Part shown: piece after piece, positions 17,283 through 25,619 of the stretch
Position numbering within the stretch: the first letter of the stretch is position 1
How the letters are laid out: each line of letters starts with the position of its first letter
NCBI RefSeq assembly: GCF_000238055.2
Contig: NZ_KE148312.1
Coordinates: 2,228,501-2,292,500 of the forward strand
DNA: 64,000 nucleotides
From: Oribacterium parvum ACB1
Lineage (GTDB): Bacteria; Bacillota; Clostridia; Lachnospirales; Lachnospiraceae
Direction of reading: 5' to 3'
Notes under the pieces: model-generated
What the model saw: the letters and a program-made list of their open reading frames with translations, nothing else
The model's database searches: none
Told to the model about the DNA's origin: nothing
Translations under genes and position numbers: made by a program

Positions 17283-17935
17283 ACAGGTTATTTACCATTT
17301 ACTTTAATCCTAAGCTTGCAGAAAAACACATATACGAGATTAATAAACTGGTTGAAAAAGCCCACAATCTAAAAACCTCACAGGCTAAAAGGTCTGAGTT
17401 TGGTGACTGTTCAAAGTATGTAACTTTTATACCTACAGATAAAAAAGGAAACAAAGAAGACGGGAAAATTAAAGTTGAAATAAATGAAGAGGCGATAGAA
17501 AAAGCAAAAAAGCTTGCAGGATATAATCTAATTGTAACGTCAGAGCTGTCAATGACTTCAAAAGAAATATATGATACATACCATAATCTCTGGCGAATCG
17601 AGGAGTCATTCAGGGCAATGAAATCACAGCTTGACGCCAGACCTGTATACCTCCAAAAACAAGACTCAATTATCGGTCATTTCCTGATATGTTACCTTGC
17701 TGTTCTTCTTTCCCGAATGCTGCAAATTTACATCTTAGAAGATAAATATGGAATCGAAGAAATATTTAACTTTATAAGGGGTTTTAAGGTAGCAAAGATC
17801 TCAGATTATAAATACATAAACCTTACATGCAGTTCAGACTTTATAAAGAAACTAGCTATAAATACAAAACTTCCATTGACATTGTATTTTCTTAATAATG
17901 AAGGTATAAATAAAATGCTAAGCCATAGGTTCTAA
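17283..17935 (+). pseudogene. IS1634/ISL3-type transposase, C-terminal fragment
   Basis: The frame is open from about 17283 to TAA at 17935 (~217 codons) and matches the C-terminal part of IS1634-family transposases: YFNPKLAEKHIYEINKLVEK, YDTYHNLWRIEESFRAMKSQ (the DDE glutamate region), LQKQDSIIGHFLICYLAVLL. The N-terminal two thirds and inverted repeats are missing, so it cannot transpose. It starts abruptly against the terminator at 17275, and ends before the ABC exporter genes. Confidence 0.85.
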
Positions 17936-18082
17936 TCTTTGGCTTAGCACTATTTTTTAATCTCAACTCAAAAAGACAGGTAATATACATGTCAAATAGA
18001 AAAAACAGGAGTAGAATGTAATGGTTTGAGATCAATATTTAGTGATATTATTATTTTAATATAATCAGAGTGGAGGAATTGT

Positions 18083-18874
18083 ATGGATACGGTACTTAGA
18101 CTGACTAATGTGAATAAAAGCTTTGGAGAGCATCATGTTCTCCATGATGTGAGCTTTAAGGCAGGCAGGGGAGAGCTTATCGGCTACATAGGGCCAAACG
18201 GAAGTGGCAAGTCCACAACTGTTAAGCTGATGCTTGGAATCCTTGGTGGATACACAGGTACAATTGAGGTCTTTGGTAAGAATATAGAAGAAGATCTGGT
18301 AAGCTACAAGAGGAAGATAGGTTATGTTCCAGAGATTCTATCCCTCTATGAGAGCCTTACAGGGGAAGAATATATCTCTTTCTTATCCTCTGTCTATGAA
18401 CTAAGCAACTGGAGAGGTAGGATGGAGGAGCTTGCGGAGATATTTCAGATAAATGATGCGCTCACCACTCGTATCTCTGGTTATTCAAAGGGTATGAAGC
18501 AAAAAATAGCCATCATAGGAAGCCTTATACATAACCCTGACATCCTCTTCCTTGATGAACCGCTTAACGGTATGGATACCAATAGCGTGGCTGTGTTTAA
18601 GGAGGTGCTTAAGACACTTACCAAACAGGGGAAGACCATATTTTATTCCTCTCATATTATGGAAGTGGTGGAACAGATGAGCAGTAGGGTTATCCTTCTT
18701 AAGGACGGAGCAGTCATAGCAGATTCTACGGTTGAAGAGCTGAAAAACAACAGCAGGGGCAGTAGTATGGAGGAGATTTTCAATGACCTTACAGGCTTTA
18801 CAAAGGGACACGACCTTGCAGCTAAGTTTGTAGACACACTGACCGGAGGTGAGACTATTGAAGATGAAAAATAG
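18083..18874 (+). CDS. ABC exporter ATP-binding protein (BcrA/NatA-like)
   Basis: A 263-residue ABC ATPase: Walker A GPNGSGKS (about 38-45), GYVPE, signature SGYSKGMKQK, Walker B ILFLDEPLNGMD, and switch SSHIMEVV. The degenerate signature (YSKGM) is typical of DRA/NatA/BcrA-type exporters for antibiotics, lipids or ions. GGAGG lies six bases before the ATG and TATAAT is at 18060-18065. It overlaps the permease gene. The pair is bracketed by group II intron remnants, so it may be an acquired segment. Confidence 0.93.
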   Translation: MDTVLRLTNVNKSFGEHHVLHDVSFKAGRGELIGYIGPNGSGKSTTVKLMLGILGGYTGTIEVFGKNIEEDLVSYKRKIGYVPEILSLYESLTGEEYISFLSSVYELSNWRGRMEELAEIFQINDALTTRISGYSKGMKQKIAIIGSLIHNPDILFLDEPLNGMDTNSVAVFKEVLKTLTKQGKTIFYSSHIMEVVEQMSSRVILLKDGAVIADSTVEELKNNSRGSSMEEIFNDLTGFTKGHDLAAKFVDTLTGGETIEDEK

Positions 18875-20534
18875 CGAACCCTTTGTGCTTAAGGTAGTTG
18901 ATAAATGTGTAAAGCCATTTTTAAGTAAAGACTTAAACTATGGTCAGATTAGGGAGATGCTTAGGCTAAAGCTAATTATGGATAGCAGAAGGGTTTCCCC
19001 TGCTCTGCAAAATAATGGGAAGAAGATAGGGAAAGAGCCGAAAAGATCTATGATTTTAACCTGCCTGGTTTATATGGGGTTAGGAATTTTTATCGCTTCT
19101 ATGCAGGTGATGCCAAATATGTTTGGAGCTAATACAATCAGCTTTGCCATGCTTATATTCATGTTATTTTCCGTCTATATCAGTGAATATTCAGCTGTAC
19201 TCTTAGACACTACAGAAAAGTCATTTTACGGAGCACTGCCGATTGGGAAAAATGAGATAAGTACTGCAAAAAACATACATATAGCCTATTATATAGGAAC
19301 TATAGCAGCTGCTATGATGCTGCCATCTATAGTTGTCGGCTTTATTTCTAAGGGAATCCTATACGGCTTTGCGTTCACTCTGGTATCGATTGTGATTGTT
19401 GTCGTTTGCCTCCACCTTGCAGGAGTTATTTACTACCTCCTTCTCAAGGTATTTTCCGGAGAGAAGCTAAAGGACATATTAAGCGGCTTTCAGATATTTA
19501 TGACAATAGCGATAATACTCTCGTATCAGATTGTGCCAAGAGTCGTAAGCATAGCAGGCTTCTCAAAGGGGGAACTTACATTTTCGCCATTTTATTTTTT
19601 TCTGCCATCAGCTTGGTTCTCAGCTATACTGGAGAGTTTATTTGGTGCGGGTGGAGCATGGTATATATATGTACTGGCAGGAATCACAGTGCCTGCTGTC
19701 ATCTTGCTTGAAGTAATATACAGGAAAAAGGCTATGCCGGAGTTTGAAGGAGAACTTGACAAGCTTACGGAAACAGCCAAGGAAAATAAAACACTTTCAG
19801 CATTTTCAAATCTTATGTGTAAGCTCCTCTCAAAGGATGAGCAGGAAAATGCCTTTATGAAGCTTGTGCTGATACAGGTGTCAAGAAACAGGGATATGAA
19901 GCTTAAGCTCTATCCACAGCTTGCCAATGTATTTATTCTGCCTATAATAATGGTTCTGCCACAGATTACAGGTGAAAAAGGACTTACAGGCTTTATAGAA
20001 AATCTCAGAGAAGGAAGATGGGGGCTGGCTCTGCTTTATTTTACAGGGCTTACTTCCGCAGCCATCTATGGGATAATAACTCAGACTGAGAATAAAGAGA
20101 GCATAATGTTCTATCAGATTCTTCCAATTGAGAATCTAAGTAAATGTATAAGGGCAGGAGTTAAGGTAGTATTGTTTCGCTATCTGACGCCTATCTTTGT
20201 GGCTCTGTCAGCTCTGCTTTTTGCGGTTTATGGAATTGCTATCCTACCCGACATAGTCATTGCCTACTTGTCGTTTATATTTGTAACAAGTCTTATGATA
20301 AGAGTAGGTACTTGGGAGCTTCCATTTTCTTCGGAATTCAATCCTGCAAATGTAGGACGGGGATTACTGTTGTTATTTATGAGTTTATTCATACTTGCCT
20401 TATTTGGATGGACGCATATATTTTGGCTTAAAACCCTAGAGTTACAGCTAATAGGTATAGTGGTGATGATACTGGCTAACCTTGTATTATGGAAGTTCTT
20501 TATGAATAAGAAATACATTATAGCCAGAGGATAA
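18858..20534 (+). CDS. ABC exporter permease, large polytopic protein
   Basis: A ~558-residue membrane protein with about twelve hydrophobic segments and a soluble loop near 290-330; it resembles the putative ABC exporter permeases paired with BcrA-like ATPases in Clostridia. The exported substrate is unknown. The start is uncertain: GGAGG at 18845-18849 is eight bases before a TTG at 18858 and 14 before an ATG at 18864; I list the TTG. Either way it overlaps the ATPase gene, so translation is probably coupled. Confidence 0.85.
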   Translation: MKMKNSEPFVLKVVDKCVKPFLSKDLNYGQIREMLRLKLIMDSRRVSPALQNNGKKIGKEPKRSMILTCLVYMGLGIFIASMQVMPNMFGANTISFAMLIFMLFSVYISEYSAVLLDTTEKSFYGALPIGKNEISTAKNIHIAYYIGTIAAAMMLPSIVVGFISKGILYGFAFTLVSIVIVVVCLHLAGVIYYLLLKVFSGEKLKDILSGFQIFMTIAIILSYQIVPRVVSIAGFSKGELTFSPFYFFLPSAWFSAILESLFGAGGAWYIYVLAGITVPAVILLEVIYRKKAMPEFEGELDKLTETAKENKTLSAFSNLMCKLLSKDEQENAFMKLVLIQVSRNRDMKLKLYPQLANVFILPIIMVLPQITGEKGLTGFIENLREGRWGLALLYFTGLTSAAIYGIITQTENKESIMFYQILPIENLSKCIRAGVKVVLFRYLTPIFVALSALLFAVYGIAILPDIVIAYLSFIFVTSLMIRVGTWELPFSSEFNPANVGRGLLLLFMSLFILALFGWTHIFWLKTLELQLIGIVVMILANLVLWKFFMNKKYIIARG

Positions 20535-20631
20535 GAAATATTTTTCTTAAATGTTAAGAAAAATGAAGAGCTAAGTGACTTATGACGTATAAAAGCTTGT
20601 AGGAAGAGTATTGATAGAGCATATAAAAGTA

Positions 20632-21150
20632 ATCGAGTAGGAGGCGGTGACTAACCGCCGTCCTCTCACAGCACTGTACGTACGGTTCTCGTATACAGCG
20701 CTTTCAATAGTTGACGTGCACAGACTGATAGGCTGAGGCTAAATCATAAAAGCCACTGTTTATCAGTCTTTCTTTTGTCATTGCCATGTTCATGACAACT
20801 GTATGTGTTGTAAACCAATAGCCTCGTCTGCTGTTTGCCGCTTTCCATGCCAGGTCTTTGGGAACTCCCATGCTCATCAGGTTTCGGTATCTGGTTCGCA
20901 CACGTTTCCATTGTTTCCATATACACATACGTATTCTGTGATAGAGCCATCCATTGACATCATTCATGTTGCTCTTCATACTTACTATTCCATAGTAGTT
21001 AAGCCACCCTCTTGCGTATACCTTGATTCTTTCTAGGCTCGGCTTGATTGACTGACAGAGCTTACGAGAAGAAAGTTCTTTCAGTTTCTCCTCAAGATAC
21101 CTCGTACTGCTCTCTAAGAGTCTCTCCGATGCCCTTTTGCTTTTGTCCAC
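20632..21150 (-). mobile_element. Group II intron remnant, copy 2 (5' truncated)
   Basis: The 3' part of the same intron family as copy 1: over about 280 bases the two are nearly identical by eye and lie in the same orientation. It begins (minus strand) inside the intron protein at about 21150, fused to a truncated macrodomain gene, and ends with the 3' RNA domains at 20632. The 5' RNA and the reverse transcriptase are missing. Confidence 0.8.
20704..21150 (-). pseudogene. Intron-encoded reverse transcriptase/maturase, C-terminal fragment (copy 2)
   Basis: About 148 codons of a group II intron protein C-terminus, including the maturase X domain (LERIKVYARGWLNYYGIVSM, NGWLYHRIRMCIWKQWKRV) and RTRYRNLMSMGVPKDLAW through FYDLASAYQSVHVNY to the stop. 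The reverse transcriptase domain is lost; the break at about 21150 falls on the remnant of a macrodomain gene. No HNH endonuclease domain. Confidence 0.88.
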
Positions 21151-21262
21151 GGAGGAATCTCCACTGTTCTTCCGAAGTTTTTGGAATCGGATAATGGGAG
21201 TACTCCGGCATTTCTTTTTGCAATTCCTGAATCAACCATATCCTTCTTTCACTTTGCTTCAT
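21149..21262 (-). pseudogene. Macrodomain protein-ADP-ribose hydrolase, N-terminal fragment
   Basis: Starting at ATG 21262 (AAAGGAGG six bases upstream) the first 38 codons, MKQSERRIWLIQEL then MPEYSHYPIPKTSEEQWRFL, look like the start of the macrodomain ADP-ribose hydrolase that is linked to SirTM sirtuins. The macrodomain itself is gone: the frame runs into the intron remnant. The SirTM relic lies just upstream, the expected gene order for this operon. Confidence 0.55.
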
Positions 21263-21285
21263 TTTCTCCTCCTTTCAAAGCTCCC

Positions 21286-21687
21286 CTATAGCAAATCTCT
21301 AAGTCCCTTTCCGATGTCTGCATTCAGGCAAATGCTTCTCTCCGAAATTTTCGTACTGCATCCCGACTCTCCCAGATTCAAACAGGCGTAGTAGGCATTG
21401 GGATTCTCTTCGGTATATTGCCAAAAGGGGAACTTAATAATCACGGGAGTATTCATCCCTACCCCGAGCTCCCAATATAAGACATGCTTTCCCTTATGAC
21501 TATGCAGGAAATCCTGATAGCGCTTTGCCGCCATTTTCCAGCCCGCGTCCTCTACAAAGCTTTCATCCGTGCGGAGATTCATGGTCATGGGGAGTCCGTC
21601 ATCCGGGCAAATGGGGATAAGCTCCGTCGGAATAGACATTTTCAGCGTCTTATCCTCCGGCAGCTGAAATATCCCCGCATTATCTCG
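21286..21687 (-). pseudogene. SirTM-type (class M) sirtuin, C-terminal fragment
   Basis: About 130 codons match the C-terminal part of SIR2-family class M sirtuins: IPTELIPICPDDGLPMTMNL, FVEDAGWKMAAKRYQDFL, LYWELGVGMNTPVIIKFPFW, then AYYACLNLGESGCSTKI. The NAD-binding N-terminal half and catalytic His are missing; in-frame sequence ends near 21690 where unrelated promoter-like DNA of the next gene begins. In intact relatives this enzyme adds ADP-ribose to a GcvH-like protein and the macrodomain partner removes it. Here both are broken. Confidence 0.75.
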
Positions 21688-21759
21688 GACACAAGTTTTT
21701 TATGGTATAATTTGAATATGAAAATTGTGCAACAAATAGGAATTTGACGGGGAGGTCTC

Positions 21760-22182
21760 ATGAGGACAGAATATAAACACAATCCGCCCATTCCATATAG
21801 TCTACATGATATGCGTGTCAAAAAGATTATAATGCAAGATCAAACAATAGTACTTGAATTTGAGGACGGATATAAAAAACTTACAGAACCTTTTGAACAG
21901 GTCGAGGGAAACATCACAATCGAAGGTGTGGATTTTGATTTTACCAGCGTGATGTTGCAGAGCAAATGGGGAAACTATGGAAAATTCAATGGTGAGAAAT
22001 TAGAACTGGAACACTTTATAAAGAGATACAAAAACTATAGCTTTGAAATTGTAGATGAATTATATGGGTATAATCAAGTATTGTATTCTGGTTATTTATC
22101 TATCTTAGAAACAGAAGATTTAGTTCAAATGGACATTTCAATTTACTTTACAGGCAGAATTATTTACGATACAAAAGAGTAA
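21760..22182 (+). CDS. Hypothetical protein, 140 aa
   Basis: A small soluble, beta-rich acidic protein that I do not recognise (PYSLHDMRVKKIIMQDQTIV; YGYNQVLYSGYLSIL). The layout, a first strand with LHD..V followed by an FEDGY turn, is like small immunity-type proteins found alone in accessory regions, but this is only an impression. GGGGAGG lies five bases before the ATG, and TATAAT is at 21706-21711. It is on the plus strand, divergent from the sirtuin relic. Confidence 0.75.
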   Translation: MRTEYKHNPPIPYSLHDMRVKKIIMQDQTIVLEFEDGYKKLTEPFEQVEGNITIEGVDFDFTSVMLQSKWGNYGKFNGEKLELEHFIKRYKNYSFEIVDELYGYNQVLYSGYLSILETEDLVQMDISIYFTGRIIYDTKE

Positions 22183-22587
22183 CAAATAAAACTGCCCGAC
22201 CGAGAATATTTCGTCACTTCGTTCCATCGAGGGCACTACACTCCCTTGCGACACTTGTGCGTCTATCCCTTTTGGACTTGCCGCCCGAAAACAGCATGAA
22301 GTGCTGTCCTCCGCCAGCCTGTCCCCATGCTCCGCATGGCAGATGTAGATCTGACGAGCGTGGATTGGCTATGGTTTCCGTATATTCCCTTTGGAAAACT
22401 GACAATTTTACAGGACAGGAGGATATAGAAAGCTAATATAAAAAATGGATTGAAAATAGTCTACTATTATTGCTTATTGAGAAAGAAGAATTAGCTGAGT
22501 TCTTTGAGCGAAGGATGCTTATTGACCGCAGGTCAATAAGATAAGAAGATAATAAGATAAATAATTAGAAATTGAAGGAGGGCATAA
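22183..22587. other. 405-base non-coding stretch with a GC-richer block and a hairpin
   Basis: Bases about 22190-22400 are noticeably richer in G+C than their neighbours and carry no convincing gene; a 63-codon minus-strand frame there looks spurious. The block resembles conserved non-coding DNA seen with mobile elements in Lachnospiraceae, from memory only. At 22518-22540 a perfect 10-bp stem CTTATTGACC/GGTCAATAAG with a 3-base loop precedes the DJ-1-like gene; it has no T-tract. A short plus-strand frame before it (KWIENSLLLLLIEKEELAEF...) may be a gene tail. Confidence 0.4.
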
Positions 22588-23220
22588 ATGAAAAAGTTTG
22601 CAGTAATCTTATATCCTGATTTTTCTTTGCAAGAAATAACTTGCCTAACATCTGTATTAACATTGTGGTTTGGTGAAAAACTTGATTTTATTGCAAGCGA
22701 AGATAAGGAATATTTAAGCGAGGAAGGCTTTGTCATCAGACCCACTAAAATTATTGGAAATATAAAAGCAAAAAATTACGATTGTTTAATTTTGCCCGGA
22801 ACCATGAATCCATTACCCGCATTGTATGATGAAAAACTGATTGATTTTCTTAGAGAAGGCATTGATTCCAGAACTGTGTTTGCGGCAATTTCATCTTCAC
22901 CAATATTGTTATCTAAATCAGGCGTTCTCAAAAATAAAAAATTTACTGCGGGATATTTTATGCAGATGACAGATACTTTTGATTTTATAGAGAAGAAAAA
23001 CTTTATTCACAAAGGAATTGTTGAAGATAAAAATGTTATAACAGGAATTGGAATGTTTTTTAAGGAATTTGCAGAGGCAGTTCTAAGAAGGTTTGATTAT
23101 GATATAGGAGACCATTTTATGACTGAAAAAGCTGACGATTTTACTGAAGAAGAATTAACTTTTTATTGGACTGATGATGATTACAAGGAATTTTTAGACG
23201 AATTGAAATCTTATGAGTAA
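22588..23220 (+). CDS. DJ-1/PfpI superfamily protein lacking the catalytic cysteine
   Basis: A 210-residue class I glutamine-amidotransferase-like protein (FAVILYPDFSLQEITCL; YDCLILPGTMNPLPALY). The nucleophile-elbow position, normally AICxGP with Cys, reads AAISSSPILL here, so the catalytic Cys is Ser. The acidic residue early in the protein is retained. It may be a non-enzymatic or sensor-like member. GGAGGG lies six bases before the ATG. A bidirectional terminator follows at 23247-23280. Confidence 0.85.
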   Translation: MKKFAVILYPDFSLQEITCLTSVLTLWFGEKLDFIASEDKEYLSEEGFVIRPTKIIGNIKAKNYDCLILPGTMNPLPALYDEKLIDFLREGIDSRTVFAAISSSPILLSKSGVLKNKKFTAGYFMQMTDTFDFIEKKNFIHKGIVEDKNVITGIGMFFKEFAEAVLRRFDYDIGDHFMTEKADDFTEEELTFYWTDDDYKEFLDELKSYE

Positions 23221-23246
23221 GCGGTAAAATAATCTGTCCTTTCAAA

Positions 23247-23280
23247 AAAATCCGCCAGCTTTCAGGCTGGCGGATTTTCT
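23247..23280. terminator. Bidirectional intrinsic terminator
   Basis: An 11-bp perfect stem AATCCGCCAGC/GCTGGCGGATT (23249-23259, 23266-23276) is flanked by an A-run on the left and TTTTCTTT on the right, so it can terminate the plus-strand DJ-1-like gene and the minus-strand small gene ending at 23281. Confidence 0.85.
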
Positions 23281-23556
23281 TTACCTTATTTTTTTCATAC
23301 TCTCGCAGGTGTACGGTAAAACCTCTTGCTTCGCAGTAACCTCCTCCAAATACATTTCCGCTAAATAGGAGGGACCTGTCCACCAAAGCTTTGTTGTATC
23401 ATCATACAAGGCTTTTCCCGTCTTTGAAAGAAGGAAGTCCACTAAGACTTCTTTGCTATCTTTTCCGGTGAATGCCGATATTTCTTCCACTGCCATAGTT
23501 ACAAGTAGATCAATTGTATAATTCAGTCTTTCTTTGGAAATACTCAACTCAGCCAT
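23281..23556 (-). CDS. Hypothetical small protein, 91 aa
   Basis: A helical acidic protein (RLNYTIDLLVTMAVEEISAF; LLSKTGKALYDDTTKLWWTG) of a kind often found beside DUF3791/DUF3990 genes in Lachnospiraceae, where such small proteins are suspected toxin-antitoxin or accessory components. The ribosome site is weak (GAGAAG close to the ATG). It ends at the bidirectional terminator. No function can be assigned. Confidence 0.7.
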   Translation of the reverse strand: MAELSISKERLNYTIDLLVTMAVEEISAFTGKDSKEVLVDFLLSKTGKALYDDTTKLWWTGPSYLAEMYLEEVTAKQEVLPYTCESMKKIR

Positions 23557-23629
23557 ATCTTCTCACTTTCTATAAATTTTAGACAAGATAGTGCGTCTTC
23601 CATGATAAAGAATTAAGCTTTCTTTTAAC

Positions 23630-23854
23630 TCAAGCATGTATCTTTAATCCTTTCGAATCAATATATTCTTCAACATCCTGCAACACCGCCTCGTCTCCCT
23701 CGCAATGGAAGATTCCATAAGCCTTTTCTATATAGTCTAGAACCTTTGCCTGTTTAAATAAAGAAAGTACTTTATCCATGGAAAGCTTCCATTCTTCTGC
23801 CGCCAATCTGATAAGTCTGGTTTGCATAAATAGTATCTCTTCTTTTTCACTCAT
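23630..23854 (-). CDS. DUF3791 family small protein
   Basis: A 74-residue helical protein matching DUF3791: MQTRLIRLAAEEWKLSMDKV, then YIEKAYGIFHCEGDEAVLQD, VEEYIDSKG. DUF3791 proteins are usually paired with DUF3990 proteins; the DUF3990 partner is absent here, which makes this an orphan. GGAGG lies seven bases before the ATG. It precedes the 91-residue gene by 73 bases. Confidence 0.75.
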   Translation of the reverse strand: MSEKEEILFMQTRLIRLAAEEWKLSMDKVLSLFKQAKVLDYIEKAYGIFHCEGDEAVLQDVEEYIDSKGLKIHA

Positions 23855-23898
23855 CTGAAATCCTCCTTTCTCATATTGTAGATTATATCATAAATCCT

Positions 23899-25119
23899 CT
23901 ACACCTGCTCTCCTTCCTCCTTTGTCTTTCCCATCACCTGACTAATGGCCGCATGACCGCCGGTTTGCACCTGACTTAGCAGCGCCTGCCCGCTGCTCTG
24001 TAGTTGACTGATTACCGTCTGCCCGCCGCTTTTGATCTGGGATACAGCGGCTTGTTTACTGCTTTCCATCAAATTGCTTAAAGCATTCATAATTTCTTTT
24101 TTCTTCTCTTCCGGAAGCTTTCCCATTTCTTTCCAGATGGTTTCCATGTTTTTCATTAAATTTCCGGAAAACTCAATAAAGGTCTCCGACTTTGTACTTT
24201 CAATCAGGGAAAATGCGGTTGTACAAAGGGACTCTCTGCTTTCATCGTCCATGCTTTCCAGCCAGCTTCCCAAGGTGGTTTTCGTGTACTCACTAAGCTC
24301 ATCCAGTTCCGAAGAGACAAGGGTATCCTTTTCCGCTTCCCATGTCATAGCATCATGCTGCAAAATGCCCTTTGCCGTACTGTGAATCACATGTTGCTTT
24401 GCGGGATTGGACAGAAGTTGCCCGATAATAGAACTTTGGGGAGCGATGGTTATAATTTTCGGTAAAAGCTCCTGAAATTCCGGAGACTGAATCACTTCCT
24501 CTCGAAAGCCGGGCCCGTCATTATTATAAACTTGCACAATACGCTCCTTGTACTCAGCCTCGCAAAAAGCCGCAGCATACATGGCGAAGTTCCCACCCTT
24601 CGAATGTCCTCCCAAGATAAGCTCTCCCTCCAAAACAGGAGCGATCTTGTTAAAATACGCTACTGCTTCTTTAGCGCCTGCGGTTTCCGTCCTACAGCTC
24701 ATCAAAAAGTCTTCTTTCCAGCCGGTGATGGTCTTATCCGTTCCGCGGAAAGAAATATAATTTCTGCCGTCAGGCAAGAGAAAGACAAGAGCCGCAAATT
24801 GCTTCACCTGATTCTTGTCAAAATCTTCCGCATAATAACCGGCCTTGGTAGCAGAAAAGCGTTCTCCCTCCATCATTTCTTTCAGTAAGAGGGGTGCTCG
24901 CTCCGTAAACTCTCCTGTGGTCTGGATTTCTTCCAAAGAATGCTTTTCACAAAAATCTTGAAAAAGCTCTTTTAAATCAAAGAAGCCGTTCCAGTCCTCC
25001 CTCAAATCTCGAAAATCAATATAAGAAAGATAGGAAAAAATGACATTGTCCACCTCATTAAAGGGGGAAACGGACAAAGGTACATCATTTCTCCATTGTA
25101 AATAATCCAGTAATTCCAT
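23899..25119 (-). CDS. DUF2974 (Mbeg1-like) alpha/beta-hydrolase
   Basis: A 406-residue lipase-like protein. The alpha/beta-hydrolase core includes YISFRGTDKTITGWKEDF, nucleophile elbow GGHSKGG (Ser near 165) and YNNDGPGF, all typical of DUF2974. The C-terminal 50 residues contain about four copies of a 12-residue motif like SQ(I/L)xSGGQ(T/A)(V/L), likely a coiled or fibrous tail. No signal peptide, so probably cytoplasmic. GGAAA lies before the ATG at 25119. Substrate unknown; members often occur beside small accessory proteins. Confidence 0.85.
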   Translation of the reverse strand: MELLDYLQWRNDVPLSVSPFNEVDNVIFSYLSYIDFRDLREDWNGFFDLKELFQDFCEKHSLEEIQTTGEFTERAPLLLKEMMEGERFSATKAGYYAEDFDKNQVKQFAALVFLLPDGRNYISFRGTDKTITGWKEDFLMSCRTETAGAKEAVAYFNKIAPVLEGELILGGHSKGGNFAMYAAAFCEAEYKERIVQVYNNDGPGFREEVIQSPEFQELLPKIITIAPQSSIIGQLLSNPAKQHVIHSTAKGILQHDAMTWEAEKDTLVSSELDELSEYTKTTLGSWLESMDDESRESLCTTAFSLIESTKSETFIEFSGNLMKNMETIWKEMGKLPEEKKKEIMNALSNLMESSKQAAVSQIKSGGQTVISQLQSSGQALLSQVQTGGHAAISQVMGKTKEEGEQV

Positions 25120-25150
25120 AGTTTTATTTCCTTTCCACATGAACTATTTC

Positions 25151-25619
25151 TTATACATTAAAGATACTTTTAAGTCTATGAATCACTTGCTCTGTAGTTA
25201 CTCTATATGTCTTCAAACTATTATCATCAAATTCATCCTCTTTTAATTTTGAAATAAAAAAGCCTATATCCTCGTAAACTGACAACGGTAACTCCTTAAT
25301 GGGATTTAAGGCCATTTCTACCGCTAATCTTAACACATCATTTTTATGCTTCTTTATATCGAAGGAGTCAATCCTCTCTCCATGTAATTTTCTAGAACTC
25401 AAGTCAAGGTATGCCTTTGCCTTAAATAAAATCCCATAATTTCTCGACAAAATCCACAGATAATGCTTCTACTATTAAAACCACATCCAAATCTCTGGTA
25501 GCGCGAAAATCTGAAGCATTTTCCGTAAACAAGATGTCACAGGCAGCGCCTCCTATAAGAACATAACTGCCTGTATAGCCCTTAAAATAATCTCTAAACT
25601 TTAACAGCCCCGTCACCAT
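25151..25619 (-). pseudogene. AbiEii-like nucleotidyltransferase toxin, internally deleted and frameshifted
   Basis: The first ~65 codons (from ATG 25619) give the nucleotidyltransferase start: SYVLIGGAACDILF and FRATRDLDVVLIVE, the GG...D.D active-site region, ending in WDFI-stop. A second frame (stop at 25151) gives the C-terminal part: FKAKAYLDLSSRKLHGERID, IKKHKNDVLRLA. The roughly 100 residues that normally lie between are missing and the frames differ, so the toxin is broken near 25425-25440. Its start overlaps the antitoxin stop (ATGGTGA), the normal coupling of AbiE systems. Confidence 0.75.

Noticed and set aside
22214-22405. 63-codon minus-strand frame in the GC-richer block
   Set aside because: No ribosome site, arginine/cysteine-rich shadow-like composition, and the block looks non-coding.
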